Shown in pieces: positions 43,899 to 57,208 of a DNA stretch of 64,000 bases. Position 1 is the first letter of the stretch. Each line of letters starts with the position of its first letter. Under the pieces are notes generated by a model. The model was not told the DNA's origin, made no database searches, and worked only from the letters and a program-made list of their open reading frames with translations. A program made the translations under genes and the position numbers. The stretch lies in the NCBI RefSeq assembly GCF_023343835.1, contig NC_064449.1:1959778-2023777 (forward strand), given 5' to 3'. The stretch is from Lagopus muta (taxonomy: Eukaryota; Chordata; Aves; Galliformes; Phasianidae).

Positions 43899-44178
43899 GA
43901 TGGAGGCTCTTCCGCTCAGTGTCCCCATCTGTGGTGGAGCTGTGCATGATGTGGTGGTTGGTGATGACTGGTTTTAAGGTCTGGCTCCAATGAAGAGCAT
44001 CTTCAAGCTGCCTTAGGATAGCACCTGCTGCTCTGATCTGGGCTTGGAGGAGCCCAGCTCCTCATGGCTGCGTCCTGTTCCAGGGGATGGTGCTGGTGCA
44101 CCGTCCTGCTGTGCGATTCATCAACAAACCTTGGTAGCCTATCCGTGCTGCTCATTGCTTTCCAGCCTTTGAAAGCCA

Positions 44179-44370
44179 TCACAGAATCATTAAGGTTGGA
44201 ATAGTCCTCTAAGTCCCCCAAGTCCAACCCATCCCACCATGCCCACTGTGCTCCTCAGTGCCACTTCTGCATGTTTCTTAAGCACATCCAGAGTTGGTCA
44301 CCCCATCACCTCCCTGTGCAGCCTGTGCCAATGCTCTACCACTCTTCCAGAGATGTTTTTTCCTAATATT
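44179..44370 (-). mobile_element. CR1 LINE 3' fragment
   Basis: Read on +, tcacagaatcattaaggttg, cccatcccaccatgcccact and cttccagagatgttttttcc follow the antisense CR1 order. Confidence 0.8.
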
Positions 44371-44428
44371 TGAGCTGGACTTGGTGGTCTTTGTCTGTCT
44401 CTTCCAACTCAGGCTGTTCTATGATTCA
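44371..44428 (+). mobile_element. CR1 tail abutting an opposite-strand CR1
   Basis: gagctggacttggtggtctt, tctcttccaactcaggctg and ttctatgattca form a CR1 3' end on the + strand. It directly joins the antisense copy ending at about 44370, giving a CR1 inverted pair. Confidence 0.7.
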
Positions 44429-44904
44429 TGCTACCCACTGTGGTGCTTCCTCAATGAGTGCAAGAAATCTAAACCTGGGAAACTGCTTTGCTCAGATCAG
44501 TCAGTGTGCCCTGCTCTGTCTTCCTTTCTTTGCAAACTAATGCTCCTGAGCACACATCAAGGGTTAATTTGCCTCTTGGTGCAAGGGAGAAGTCTGCAAG
44601 TACAGTACCCATGCCATATGCTGAGGATTTAGCTTTATAATCATCTTGGCTTTAGCAGCAAAGCTGGGAAGAGAAGCTTTTTTTGTATTTATTATACATA
44701 AGAAGATCTCGGTGGTTAAGAATGTACACGGCTGAAAATGGGAAAGGAGAAAAACACGACTTTGATGAGCTTTAAAGATTTAAGAGACGGGATCTGCATT
44801 GCCAAAAATACCTTTGTGGAACCCGGCTGCTGGGAGGGGTGAGGCACGTGAGCGGGGGCACCTTGATGCCATGTTCACCCAAGGGTGCCACGAGTCAAGC
44901 AGTT

Positions 44905-45000
44905 CGTAGAATCATAGTGTCATTAAGGTTGGAAAAGACCACTAAATTCATCAGGTACAACTGTTGACCCGTCCCCACCATCCTCACCAACCATGTCAAT
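44905..45000 (-). mobile_element. CR1 LINE 3' fragment
   Basis: Read on +, tagaatcatagtgtcattaa, ggttggaaaagaccactaaa and ccgtccccaccatcctcacc match the antisense CR1 terminus. Confidence 0.8.
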
Positions 45001-48000
45001 CTCTTCTGCTGCACTACACGAGGGTTTGGCTGGCACAGCGCCTCTGTCCTGTTCCCCACCCCATCCTGGCACACACGTGGCACCCCAAAAGCTGCTCCAG
45101 GTCAGAGGATGGCTGCTGAGAGCTGTCTTTCCAGGGATTTTAATGCTCCATTAGCCTGAAGAGCTATTTACAAGGCTGTCTCTTGAGAAATCAAGGGATT
45201 CCGACACACTTACTCAAACGCGTGTCATCAGGATGTAAGGGCTAACTGCTGTGAATGAGAATAAACCCCAGCACACCATGGCTATCGATCACAGGGGGTT
45301 TTTTATGGCTGTTCTTGATGAATGAAACTCCTTCCCATTGGAGGCTGCAGCTCAACTCGGGTTCCTGAGTGGTGGATTCAGCATTCGACCCTGCAGTCAG
45401 CCCAGAGCTGTGTTGGAAGTAGTGTGGGATTTTCCACTGTGGGTTCCTTTTCCTCAGCAGGCAACTTCTGGGTCTTCTGAACTCTCTTTTCAATCCTTCC
45501 TTTGGGTGCCAGCCCACACCACCTATCACTCTCTATGGGTGATGGAAGAGAGATGCCCATCAAACTGCGCAGGGTGACGGGGTTTCGGCAGCAGGGGGGA
45601 AAATGAGATGCATGGTGCCTACATGGGGAGGATGGAGGTGTGCATCGCAACCTCCAGGTCGTGGTGATTTCTCATGGTGATTTCCCCACTCGGCTCTTGC
45701 CCACGTGGTCTCTTTTTGCTCTGCTTGGAGTCATTTGTATGAAATGCATGACCTGAATGAAGGCTCCCTGGTATCAAGCTGTGTTGGAAATACCTCTGAA
45801 ACCGTGGCAGTAGTTTTTGAGGCATAAATATTTTCTCTTGTGGCATTTTGGTCTCTCTGCTTTGGGGTGGAGGGAACAAAAATATTTGTCAAAAAATGTT
45901 CCCCTATGGACAGAGTTTCTGCAAGCACATTTCCAGAATGGAGGGGGGGAAAAACAACCAAAATAAAACCCGAAAGGAAAAAAAAAAACAAAAACCACCC
46001 ATATTTCTATCATAGTCTTTGCTGTGAAAGTCTCCTAATATGGCCTGGCTCCAGCAATATGTCTCATTTTTTCTTTTCTCCTTTGCCAGAAGATTTGTCT
46101 TTTAAAAATTCATTGAGCCCTCCGGTGTGGCCCCGTGCCAAGGTTGTTGGAAGTCGCTGGGTGCTCTGGTTGCTTTAATAACTCAGAGAGGATTAAAGTT
46201 CAAGGGCAAGGGTTCGGCGCTTTCGGAAAATCAATTCTCTCTTGACTTGACCACCCAAAAAGCGGGGGAATGTGAAATTAATAAGAATCAACCCAAACCC
46301 CTGGGTAGAGTCCTTCCGCTGGCGAGAGAGTGAAATAAGGCTTAGAAAGTTATTCTGCCCTTTTGCATCTTAGCTTTAAAACTTTGGATCTTTTTTTTTT
46401 TTTAACCCATACTAACAAGTCGTGCTTGCAAGGCTAAAATTTCACAACACCAACCCATTGCAGACCCTTTCCTCCCATTTTTCTGCTGTTCTGACGTTGG
46501 TCTAAGACAACAGGTCAAGCCCACGTGATCGCAGGTTCTCACTTGCTGATTCCCCTCTGTAGCCCTGGTTGTTCCCACTGTTGACATGTAAGGAGTGGTA
46601 GAAGACGTGCCATGGGCATGCTGTTCCCAGAGGGAGGTTATATTTCAGGTGTATTGAGTTTTTCCTGTGCACTGGCTAGAATATACAAGCCTTTAATGCA
46701 TATTATATGCCAGCACCTAATTAAGCAATCAGCAGCAGGGCTCTCCTGTTCAATTTTTCAACGTTGTGTCTTTAGTTACAATATGGGAAGGTTTAAAATG
46801 CTGATGAGTGATCACCCCCTTCCTTCTCGTCTTCTTCCTACTGCCAACAACTGGCAAAGCTCTACGGTTGGTTTTCATGTTTTTGATACTTAAATGGACA
46901 AATTAGCTGTGCTTTCTCTACTGAACCAGGTCAAATCCTGTTCCTCCTCCTAGAGAGGATGCTTTGGAATGGTGGTCAGCCCACTAAATGGCCCTGTTTG
47001 GTGTCCCAAATAGGGATGAGGCACTTTGGGGGAATTTGGGCACATGGTGGGCAGGTCTGAACATTTGCCCAGTAGTAATCTAGGTTCATTTTGGCTAGTT
47101 TGGGTCTGAGCCTAATCCCACGTATTTTGGTGGGAGATAATAGCTGAACAATTGCTGCTGTCACCACCTTATCCTAAGGTATAACTTTTAAAACAAACTT
47201 GCCACTCTGCTTCCTATGCTTGCAATAGCCCAGGCTGAGTTGCTACCAGGAGAAACGGAGCTGATTCCGTTGTCTTTCTCAGTAGCCCTGATTAGAAACA
47301 TTTGGTCAAAGCTGGCTGTGCCTCCTCTCTGTGTGCTGAAACCCACCCCCGATAACTCACACACATCACATCACAGTTGTGAAGGAAATCCGCTGCTGGG
47401 AGATGCCAAAATGCAAACAAAGCCCCACAGCAAGTAAATGCAGGTGATTTGCACTGTGTAGCATCTGGGTTACGACATTAGAAAGCAGAACGTTAAGATC
47501 CACCCCTCCCCCCCCCCAGGCCCATCCAAGAGGGAAGGCAGACTCCATAGGTACTCTGATGGGCTTTCTGCCCTGCCAGCTGTCATGGTAACCCCACTGA
47601 TCAGCTGCCACATCAGCATGGCAAAGGAACAAGTGTCAGGTTCAGCAAGAGCTCTGTCTGCCCTTGGGCTGCACTTTCCTTCCTCCTCCTTCAGCCAAAG
47701 GAACAAAAGCACATATGCCTGGCTAGGAGGACCTTCCCAACATCTTCATCCTGGCCATGGCCCAGAGGGAGGATAGAAAAAGTCCTTCAACATGGCCTGG
47801 GAGGAGCAAATTCCTCCCAAGTCCTGCTTTCTTCTGCTTTAAGTTGCTGGCACGCTTGCAGGGCCATGGATTTGCCACAGACAGCACAGTGGAGGAGGCA
47901 GAATCCACAGTGGGATCAGGCAAAATTTCTTTTGGGAGATGCTGGGCATCTGCAGTATATTTTAAAGCATGTCTCCTGAACCAAAACCATGAATTCTCTC

Positions 48001-49029
48001 CATTTTGCATTTTTTATCATCCCCTTTATATTCTGCATAGGTTCTATATTGTGGTCAAGCTTGAGTTCTCCATGTCAGCTCCACTGCATTGCTCTCGATT
48101 CATCATTTTGCTGTGCAGGATGAATGAGGAGTGACATTCTGATCACATGTGTCTATGAGGGCTCAGTTTCTCTGGTGCTGGCTTCTCTACTGTTTTGAGT
48201 ATCTCATTCACATTGGACAGAAATAATCCTCATTGGGTGCACCCTGCCCACATGGCGTTTTTTGTCTTTCTGGTTGGGTTGACATACGACCCTTTGATAA
48301 CTTTTAAGTTCACTCACTGGAGCAGTTTTCTGGGGATATAATGTCCCCAGAAGCTCATAAACTTCTGCAGAGTTGGTACGAGTTCCTGGGGGGGTACTGT
48401 GACAGCCTTCATCCTTGTCAATGACCCAGAGCCAAGCACGTGTTAAATCATCACATGGATTCTGCAGGTGATGCAGATGGGTGCACGGGGACAAGTCAGT
48501 GTTTGCAGAATGAGCCGAGCTCCTCAGCAATGAGGCTTGCAGGCAGCATGTGCTTTAAACTTGCTACATGCAAGGTGATATTTCTGGAAAGGAAACTGCT
48601 TTTACCTGTGAACCTGAATGCTGCAGTGAACAAAAGTGGAGACGGGTGTGAGGGTGCTGGAGAGAACTGAATGAATGAGCTGATGTGGCCCATAAAGGCT
48701 CTGGCTGGTAATGAGCAGTTACAGTAAGATGTGGGCAAAAATAACGATGGTTTCGTGCAGAATGTTTCACTGTTAATTTAGTGCATTGGCAGCAACATAT
48801 TAATCCGTTCAGCCAATAAAATAAAGAGAAATAAATTCCTGATGAGTGTTCAGTCATCTCTGATATGTTCATCCTTCCCTTTACTAACACTCGCTCCATC
48901 CAAATCTGGGAATGATGATGCATTGCCTCTAAATGACTCTTCTTCATTTTCTTTCTTCCCAGGAGAAGTGACCAAAGTTGGGATCTCCCATCAGCCTCAC
49001 GTTTTGGACCTGCTTCATCTCTGTGCCAG
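45001..49029. other. Intergenic, nothing recognised
   Basis: No splice-supported coding signal. There are short A or T runs at 45979, 46391 and 47505-47518 (C run), and no clear mobile element. A weak LINE-like impression near 48.39-48.62 kb was not accepted. Confidence 0.55.
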
Positions 49030-49034
49030 AGGAG

Positions 49035-49218
49035 GGTCAGGTTGGATGGAACAATTTCTTCTCAGAAAGAGTGGTTGGGCATTGGCACCCAGGCTGCCCT
49101 GGGGGTGGTGGGGTCACTGGCACTGGAGATGTGACACTGAGGGACATTGCCATGGTGGCCATAGGTTGGTGATCTTGGTGGTCTTTCCCCACCATGATGA
49201 TTTTGTGATTCCCCATGC
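49035..49218 (+). mobile_element. CR1 LINE 3' fragment
   Basis: ggttggatggaacaatttct, gggcattggcacccaggctg, cttggtggtctttccccacc and atgattttgtgattcc follow the + strand CR1 3' order. Confidence 0.8.
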
Positions 49219-50754
49219 CTATGCCCTAATATACATGGGACAGTTTTCCTTGACCATCCCAACTCTGCCAGCTTCCAGGACGTGCTGCCAGGAGCACATG
49301 TCCCTTCTAAAGGCTGTTTTGGGGCTTGGGAGCTGTGTGTGCATAAGGGTGGGAGGGCAGGGAGGGCACTGGGCACATCAGCTTCCTGAGTATTTCCACT
49401 GTGCTGGTGTATGAACTGCAATAAATTAAAATCACGAGCAGAATGGCATGTTCTGTCTTCAATTTTGAAACAGCCATCAGTGTCTCCTGCCTGGCTGCTG
49501 GCTGCTTTGCTCTTCTCATGATGCTGTCTCAGCCCATCCATCCCTGTCTGCTCCTCCTCTCCCCAGCTCCTTCCCAGCGCTGGTATGAGATTCATTTCCC
49601 AGAGATCCTTATCTACGCTGAGTGGGGGGAAAAAAAATTGCTTCACATTTGCACATCAAAAGAAGGCCACGTCTGCTATCGGGAAAATTAATAAGAATTA
49701 AGAGCCTTTCAAAAAGCCCTTTCAAAAAAAAAAAAAAGACCCAATTAAAAATATTCTGAGACTGGAAAAGCTCTCGTGTGCTCGGGTCTGGGCTGAATGG
49801 ACCCTATGGTGATGGCAGAAACTCTTTCCTTGTTCAGGCAGCCAGGAAAATCCCCAGCCACTGCTTTCTGGGGGAGGAACAGACATCAGTTAGTGAGTGG
49901 GAACATCCTTCCCATCATCTGATGGGGCATCATCTGAGAAGAGAATAATGCAGAGAGAAGTGCAGGAACAGCATGTGACAAATGAGGAAAACAGTTTGTT
50001 TATAGGGTGCAACAGCAGAAGGATAATCTTTTGTGATGCAGCTTCAAACAGAGGAAAAAAATCTGTCAGTCTCTGAGAACAAAGAGAATATTCTGGAAGC
50101 TGCCATGCTTTATTTACTGTTATTATTTATGTGTTTCAAACTGTGTATTTATCCTCTTTAATTTTAGAGGAATGGAGTTGGGTACCAAAGCTGCGTTTTG
50201 TGATCTGTTCCTACTCGAAGCTGCAATGTCTGGCAGCAGAGGGATGGACGTGGCCAACCTGGAAGTGTGAGCAACCCTGAGTTGGGATGGCACTGAGCTG
50301 CATGCCCATCGATGTGGGATTCAAGAGTGCAAAACTCAGATGTTGTTTTGGAGATGTCTGAGCTGACAGTCCCAGATTGGGCTCACTGCAACCAGTGGAG
50401 TCTGGGACATGGTTCATCTGAGATGACATGAGCTGAGCTGTAGGATGAGCACTGCCTGCCCTGGGCTGTTCTCTGCATCACTGCAAAGTGTGGGTCTGCT
50501 GGATGTCTCTTTGCATGGAAGCATTGTCAGGCTCTGGGGACCCCAGTCCCACTTTCTTTGCCACCCCTTGCTGTGCTGCACCAGCCTGATGCTCCAGATG
50601 CGGGGTAAGTGGGGTGTGCACACCCTGTAGGGTGGCAGGAGTGGCTGATAAATCATGGTGGGTCATTGGTAAGGAGAAGAAAACTCTTTCCTGCTTGCTG
50701 CCTATTACACTGTAAGGAGGACTAAAAGCCCAGCAGTGCCAATCAGCAGCTTTT
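49219..50754. other. Intergenic, nothing recognised
   Basis: A run of A at 49724-49737 lies in AT-rich sequence. No parent gene copy precedes it. Confidence 0.6.
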
Positions 50755-51453
50755 ATGGAATCAGAGAAACATAGAATGGGGTGGGTTGGAAGGGACCTCA
50801 AGGATCACCTAGTTCCAAATCCCTGCCAAGGGTGGGGTTGCCACCTGTGAAGCCAGGCCCCAATTCATGTCAATGGCACCACTCAGCCTGATATCATCTG
50901 CAAACCTGCTGAGGGTGCACTCGATCCTACCATGTCATTGACAAAGATGTTAAAGAGTATCGGTCTCAAGATGGACTCCTGGTGGGCACCACTCAAGGCT
51001 GGCCTTCACCTGGACTTAGAGACACTGACCACAACCCTCAGGCTGCAACCTTCCATTCTTTATCTACTGAATAGTTCAGCCTTTGAACCCATGTCTCTCT
51101 AACTTGGACATAAGGATGGTGTGCAGGACCACATCAGAGGCCTTGCACAAGTCCAGGTAGATGACATCAGTTGTCCTTCCTTTGTCCATCAGTGCCATCA
51201 CTCCATCATAGAAGGCCACCAGGCTGATCAGGCACGATCTGCCCTTAGAGAAGCTGTGCTGGCTGTCTTGGATCACATTCTTGTCTCGCATGTGGGTTAA
51301 CATAGCTTCCAAGAGGATCTGCTCTACAATCTCCCCGTGCACAGAAGTGATGCTCACTGCCCTGTAGCTCCCTGGGATCCCCAGAAACCATCCCCAAAGC
51401 CTCACACAGGAAATCATTACCGCTTGCTCTGCTCCTGATACTCTGCTGTTCAC
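50755..51453 (-). mobile_element. CR1-type LINE with reverse-transcriptase remnant
   Basis: On the minus strand, bases 51420-51080 encode a decayed reverse-transcriptase segment ([42 protein letters not shown]), matching palm motifs of CR1 RTs. The FADD catalytic motif lies at 50893-50904 in another frame, so the ORF is frameshifted. The left end (50763-50815) is a CR1-like 3' terminus (cagagaaacatagaatgggg). It is a dead copy with internal deletion between the RT and the tail. Confidence 0.85.
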
Positions 51454-54282
51454 CTAAGAAAGGGAGAAGGGCTTGTGATGCCAAAGCAGCCTCCTGCCAC
51501 CTGCTCACCCTAACCCCAGTCCACCAGCCACATTCCCCCAGCATGGATTCGTTCCCATCACAGAGCAGATGCAAAAAATCCCACGTTTCTGAGAGAATTG
51601 CCTTCGTGTTGAATGACATTTCTGTCTCATTTTAAACCTGGGTGACTGGCAGTAGGCTCAGTGCTGGATGGGCTGTGGGAGCAGTGCTCCCATCCTCTCA
51701 CAGAAATGCACATAGATCAGAAAGCACAGAGGGCTCTTAATAACGTGTCCACATCCAGCCCATCTCTTTACACTCAGTGTTATTCCAGGAAGATAGCACT
51801 TCACAGAAGCTATAAAAGACACATCATCTCTCAGTGACACTCTGGGACAATGCAGGATAAAATTCAATTAAATGCAAAATCCGAAAGAAGTCTGATGGAA
51901 TTTCAGGTGCTTTTCAATTCATCACTTTTCAATATTTCTTGAAATTCCCCAGAACCAAATATCCAGAGGTCATTTCAAAAGCTACAACAAAGAATGTGCC
52001 GGGGTAGTTCTCATCAGGGACCCTGGCTTGCTCTGTGATAGAAAACTCTATGAGTCAGAAATTTGGGACCAGAGGAAGCTTTGTGCTGAATAATTACAGC
52101 TGCCTGTATCTTCATCACGTGTTGTGACTTTGCTGGAGCTGATCTTGCATCTGAACCAAAGTGCAGGCACGGATCCACTCTCCTGGTTTTCCTGGCTCTT
52201 CAACATGCACACTTTGTATTGAAAGGAGCACAGGGATGGATGTGAGACATACTTTTCTTTAGAACAAATGGCTCAGCTTCACTAATGGAGATGCTCACAC
52301 CGTTTCGGTTCGCCAGTTGCTCACTGCTAACTTATTTAAAACTCATTCTCTGTTGATTAATGCCTGGTAATATTAGAAGGGTAACCTGCTGCTGAGATGT
52401 GTACATTAAATCTGCTGATTTGCTTTAATTAGAGGGAGAACTATTATTGGGAATCTGAAAACAAGTTAATCTCTTCTTTCACTGGTACCTCAGAGCAGGG
52501 CAGGCCCAGGGGAAGGAGCAGAGTGGCATTTGGGACACAGCATAACTTACTTACTCTTTACACTTCCAAAATGTGTGCACACCAAGCATTTGATGTCCTA
52601 ATGACACACAGCGAGCCAGCTTTATTTATTGAAAGCCCATAGAGGCAATTTGGAAGTGATAAAGCCCCCAGACCTCCCAGCAGTTGCAGCTCACTGCCTT
52701 GCTATGTGCTTCAGCTTTACAGCTGCATGATGATGAGTAACACGAGATTGGTAACTTGGCCCATTTTGGAAACACAACTCTTCTCCTTGGCACAACTCAA
52801 TTTGTGACCAAGAAAAGTCAGAATTGGGAATGGTTAGAGATGGAAGGGAGCTTAAAGATCACCTGGTTCCAACCCCCAGCTCTGTGGTTACCTCCAAAGA
52901 CAAACATCCCTGCACACCCAGAGTCCTTGACTTGACTTGAGCACTGCATGAAATCACATCACTGGGGACAGGCAGAGCAGACCAGGTGGGGATGCCCTCG
53001 AGCTCATTTCAGCCTCTGAGCAAAGCAGAACCACATCTTTCCTTGTCCAGGCCACAGCAGTGACTCCTCACTGCGGATATCTGCATTTCAGTCCTGCTTG
53101 GCAGCATTGTGCGTCAATGGGAAGACTGATCCATCATTGCTGGGACAGGTTAATCTGATTTATCAAGTCTCGGCTGGCAGACTGAAGAGTAATTTTGTCT
53201 TGCTGAAAACGTGGAGAAGTCGTGTGCTTGGACAAACAGACAGGATTTCACTTCATCACTTAAGAATCCATTCGGGAGTTGAACAGCTACATTCAGTTTC
53301 ATATCCATGAGATGGGGCAAGGAGCAGATGGCAGCACTGACACATCTGAAGGACCAGAAGCATCACCCTGTGATCTGCCTAGCTTCTCAGTCCAAGGAAG
53401 GGTTTCGGTTTTTGGGTCTGAAAGCTGATAGGCAACAGCCACAATTTAGTGTGCAAATCCAGATGGGCCTGGGTCAGGACTTGCTGAATGGTTCTGGGCA
53501 GCTCCCTGTATAGCACTGTGGATTTTTTGACCCTCTTTTTCCCTCCAGCACAGTGGTATGATCAGCTTGAGACTGGCAGACCTATTTTAGATGATGGGAA
53601 AAAGGGAGAGCAAGCGCTGACAAAGGCTCAAAGGCCCCTTTGTTCTCCTCCTGACCCACCACAGCTTCTCAGCCAGGCTTCAGGGCCACACTCCAACACC
53701 TTTCTTTCTCAGCATCCATATCTATTTAAAAAAAAATGAACCCACCCAGGTACTGTCACATTTTGCTGCCATTTCTATAGCAGTTTTGCTTCTTTAGCTC
53801 CTGAGAACTGAAGTCGAAACTGTTCTGTGATATACAGCTTGCTGTTCTGAAAGCAGGGGCTCAAACAGAGCAGAATGTGTTTAAGAGAACAGACAGAATT
53901 GGAAGAAGTGTTGAGGAAAAAATGTGTAAATGTGGAGATCAGTAATGAGTTAATCCAATCCACGTGGTTCAATTTTCCTGTGCTATGTCTAATTTATAAG
54001 GTTAATTTTTCATCACTTCTTATGAGGTGATTAATTATTGTATGCTGAAATATAAGAATAATATTGTATGCTCCAAAAAATTCTTTGCTCTGCTGCAGGT
54101 GTTCACCTCAAGGAAAAGAGAATGAACCTCCTAAAAGACAATCTGGTCATGCTGAACCCCAAATCTGCTGCTAGAACACACTGTAGTACAGCCTGCAAGT
54201 TATTTTCTGGGGCTCTGGGGGTGTTTTTAACAGCTTTCTCCAGAATACCCTGGGTTCCAAAATGGATGATGCACATCCCTGT
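51454..54282. other. Intergenic apart from a CR1 scrap; possible conserved block near 52.3 kb
   Basis: No coding signal. The stretch 52280-52470 has many TAAT/ATTA cores and is described under findings. Confidence 0.5.
52822..52900 (-). mobile_element. Short CR1 tail fragment
   Basis: Read on +, gggaatggttagagatggaa, gggagcttaaagatcacctg and gttccaacccccagc form an antisense CR1 terminus. Confidence 0.7.
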
Positions 54283-54362
54283 GGCACTGAGTGACATGGG
54301 TTAGTGGGCATGGTGGCAACGGGCTGATGATTGCACTTGATGTTCTTAGTGGTCTATATGGT
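54283..54362 (+). mobile_element. CR1 tail fragment
   Basis: tgggttagtgggcatggtgg, gggctgatgattgcacttga and tgttcttagtggtct follow the + strand CR1 tail (ttagtgggcatggtggggatgg...). The final ATTCTATG repeat is missing. Confidence 0.6.
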
Positions 54363-56409
54363 TTATATTCTGTATGGAAGCATGCAACAAATGCTTTCAG
54401 GCCTCTGCTGCCCATGGAAAAACGCTGCTTGTGGAAATGCACTGGAGTCAATCGAGGTGGATGCATTGAGATCCATGATGTCCATCCATGAGGATGACAT
54501 GTTCTGCCTCTATCACCTCTGCCAGCCAGTCTTGCTCAGAGCCTGAGCTTTTCCAAAGGCATCATTCGGGTAGCAGAGAAATGCTGAGCTGGCATTGGGT
54601 TTTAATTCAGTACTCATGACAAAGGAGAGCACTGGCACTGTGTGTTTTCACAGCAGCTTCCAAGGACGTGGCCAACTCCTGCAGCACTGTGATGTAAGTG
54701 CACAGCTTACACTAGCCACAGCCAGATATGTTTATCCATGCATGACAGTTGAGACAATCGTGTTGCCTAACCAGGGGGAGAATGCAGCTTTAAATTCTGA
54801 TCTGAAGAAAATTGATCTTACAGCCTTTATATACACTCTTCTTCTCTGAAGCCTTATGCAGGTGTTGCATTTCCCAGGCACGTGTTTCTGTAACTAACTC
54901 TCACCAGTGACACAGAGTCACACAGAGATGCTATCTGTCATGCTGCACGGATGTGTCTTCACAACGGAAGCGTGGCAGTTTGCTCATTCATCATTTCACC
55001 CTGCATTTGCACTGCTCCTAAACGCCTGATCATAGCTGCTGTTCCAGTTATGCCTGCTCCATGGAAAGACCATTCCTGCCTTCGTGACAGGGGCTTCCAC
55101 TGCATTAAGTGATTACTGCATGCAGAACTGACATTTCAGCACACTGGTGCCACCAAAGCTGCATTGTTAGGTGCAGGAATTACAAAACCCAAGCCATCCT
55201 AATCTGATTTCAGTGTTCACCCTGCTGCAAGCACCATGTTGAGAGACCTCCCCAGCCCACCTTGTTCATAGTTTTCTATTTCTCTTGCTCAAGTGTGATA
55301 CAAACTGCCTCTATTGCTCTTCCTGCTGTGCATCTCCTGCTGTCCATCAGCATCCTCACAGCTGTAGGGATTGTTTTCTATCCCAGCAGTGGTTAAAGCT
55401 GCTGTTTAACAGTGATAGCCAAATGCAGTTATTTTAAAACCAGTGCATCCGGGTAATTGCATCAAAGGCTTTAACAAGGTTGGGCCAAGGCATTCTCTGA
55501 AATGCTAATGGAGGTTTCCAATAAACACAAAGAAAGGTGGAAGCCCCAGAGAGCTATGAGTAGGCTTAAATGAATGATGCAGGCATCTCCAGCTGTAAGA
55601 AAAACCACAAGCAGCAGTGGAGCTGAGCAATGCAGAGTTACAGGAGGACTGGTAATAACTAATTGATAGTTGGCTCTGGTTTGTAGAATTTGATTGTTTT
55701 TTTCTTTTTGATGGGACAAATAACACCGTGGTGACAGAAGATATTTCTGGATTATACCTCAGTTGATACTGCATGATCCTGTCCTGCAGGAGGAACACCA
55801 GTGAGGCCAACCAGGATTACTGCCTGGGATCACAGATAGAGAGGGTTTTCTATCCTTCAGTACAGCAAACTGCTGCAGATAGTGCTACATCCATAAGCTT
55901 GGTGGGCTGTAGAGCTCTCCAAGAGCCTGAGCATCTCCACAGCGTTGAAGAGTGGTGGTGAAGCATTTTCCCTGTGTAGGATCATGGAGGGGCGACGTTG
56001 TTTGGGAGACCCCAAAGGACTGCAGAGATCCCTGGAGGGATCCACCTGCAGGCGAGCTGGGACTTGAGGAACAGTAATAGAGAACTGTGGTCCTCCTGGT
56101 CTTCTTGTCTGTGGGATTTCTTTTACTACAGATGCTATGTGCTGAGTGTGACACGGTGGGTGAGGACTGAAGGCAATGATTTGTAAGCTCAATTCTGAAG
56201 AATAAAATGGAGAAAATCTAGAGGAGGTCAAAGTGTGAAATCCTAATTTGTAAATGTTAAACAGAGTGATTGATGGGTACAAGCTTTAGCTTGTAAGTGT
56301 TATCGTGTGGCTCGAATAGAAAGGAGAATACATTCTTTTATGAGTGACTTGCATTAGACAACTGATAAGAGAAATTATGCTGAAATTTTAAGAATCTGTC
56401 CATAGGATT
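54363..56409. other. Intergenic, nothing recognised
   Basis: No splice-supported exon or clear repeat. A KAFD-like reverse-transcriptase resemblance near 55.46 kb was not accepted. Confidence 0.55.
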
Positions 56410-56573
56410 TGCCCAGAGAAATGCTAGATGCATCATCCCTGCAGACACCCAAGATCAGGCTGGAGGGGCTCTGAGCACCTGATGGAGCTGTGGGTATTCC
56501 CTGTTTATTGCAGGGGGGTTGGATCAGATGGCCTTTAAGGGTCCCTTCCAACTCAAGAGATTCTATGATAGCT
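56410..56573 (+). mobile_element. CR1 LINE 3' fragment
   Basis: gcagacacccaagatcaggc, ttgcaggggggttggatcag, tttaagggtcccttccaact and gagattctatgata follow the CR1 3' end order. Confidence 0.85.
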
Positions 56574-57208
56574 ACGTGGTCTCAAGATAGAAGTGGGAAT
56601 TAGCCAGGGAATCTGTCCTGGAGCAGAATGGAACCTTCCAGGGCACTGATGCCTTGAGGTTGGAAGCAGCCTGCAATGAAATGTTGTGCATTTGGGGCTG
56701 TCATTGGGAAGTTCACAGCTCCCTGTACAGCCTTTTCACAGTCTGTATTACAAACAAATCTGGACTCCAACACACAGTGACAACACAGCTGCAAGCCATG
56801 ATGTATTTCGGGAAAGAATTGCTTTGTGTTGATGGCAGAAGATGCTGAAGGCCTCACCTTCAGTGAATGCTAGAACATTAGCCTGCTCCTTCAGTCTTTC
56901 CTGGGCCATGGGGAAGGATGTGTTGGAATGGTCTTTGCCAATTGCTTTAAAAATTATGACAGTTAATGTATTGCACTTTCAGGCTCCAACATAACTTTCT
57001 CCAGAGTAATTACTTTCGATTTCCTCACAATAAATACACTGCTGTTTTTTCCTTTCCAATAATTGAGTGTATTTATTCTTAACTAAGATTAACTGTCTTT
57101 TGGAGCCCAAAATGAATGGGGTTGCCTTGGAAGATCAATATGATTGCTCACAATCATTGTCTGCTCACAAAACCTGTGCTAGTTTTGGCAGCATGGCCAC
57201 AGATGAGC

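Noticed and set aside
48390..48620. Possible very old LINE body on the plus strand
   Set aside because: Vague resemblance to the region around an RT FADD motif, but no continuous match or terminal repeat.
49724..49737. A-rich run that might mark a processed pseudogene
   Set aside because: No gene-like sequence precedes it and no target duplication was seen.
55441..55490. Minus-strand stretch reading like a reverse-transcriptase KAFD motif
   Set aside because: Only a handful of residues match and the surrounding sequence shows no other RT block.
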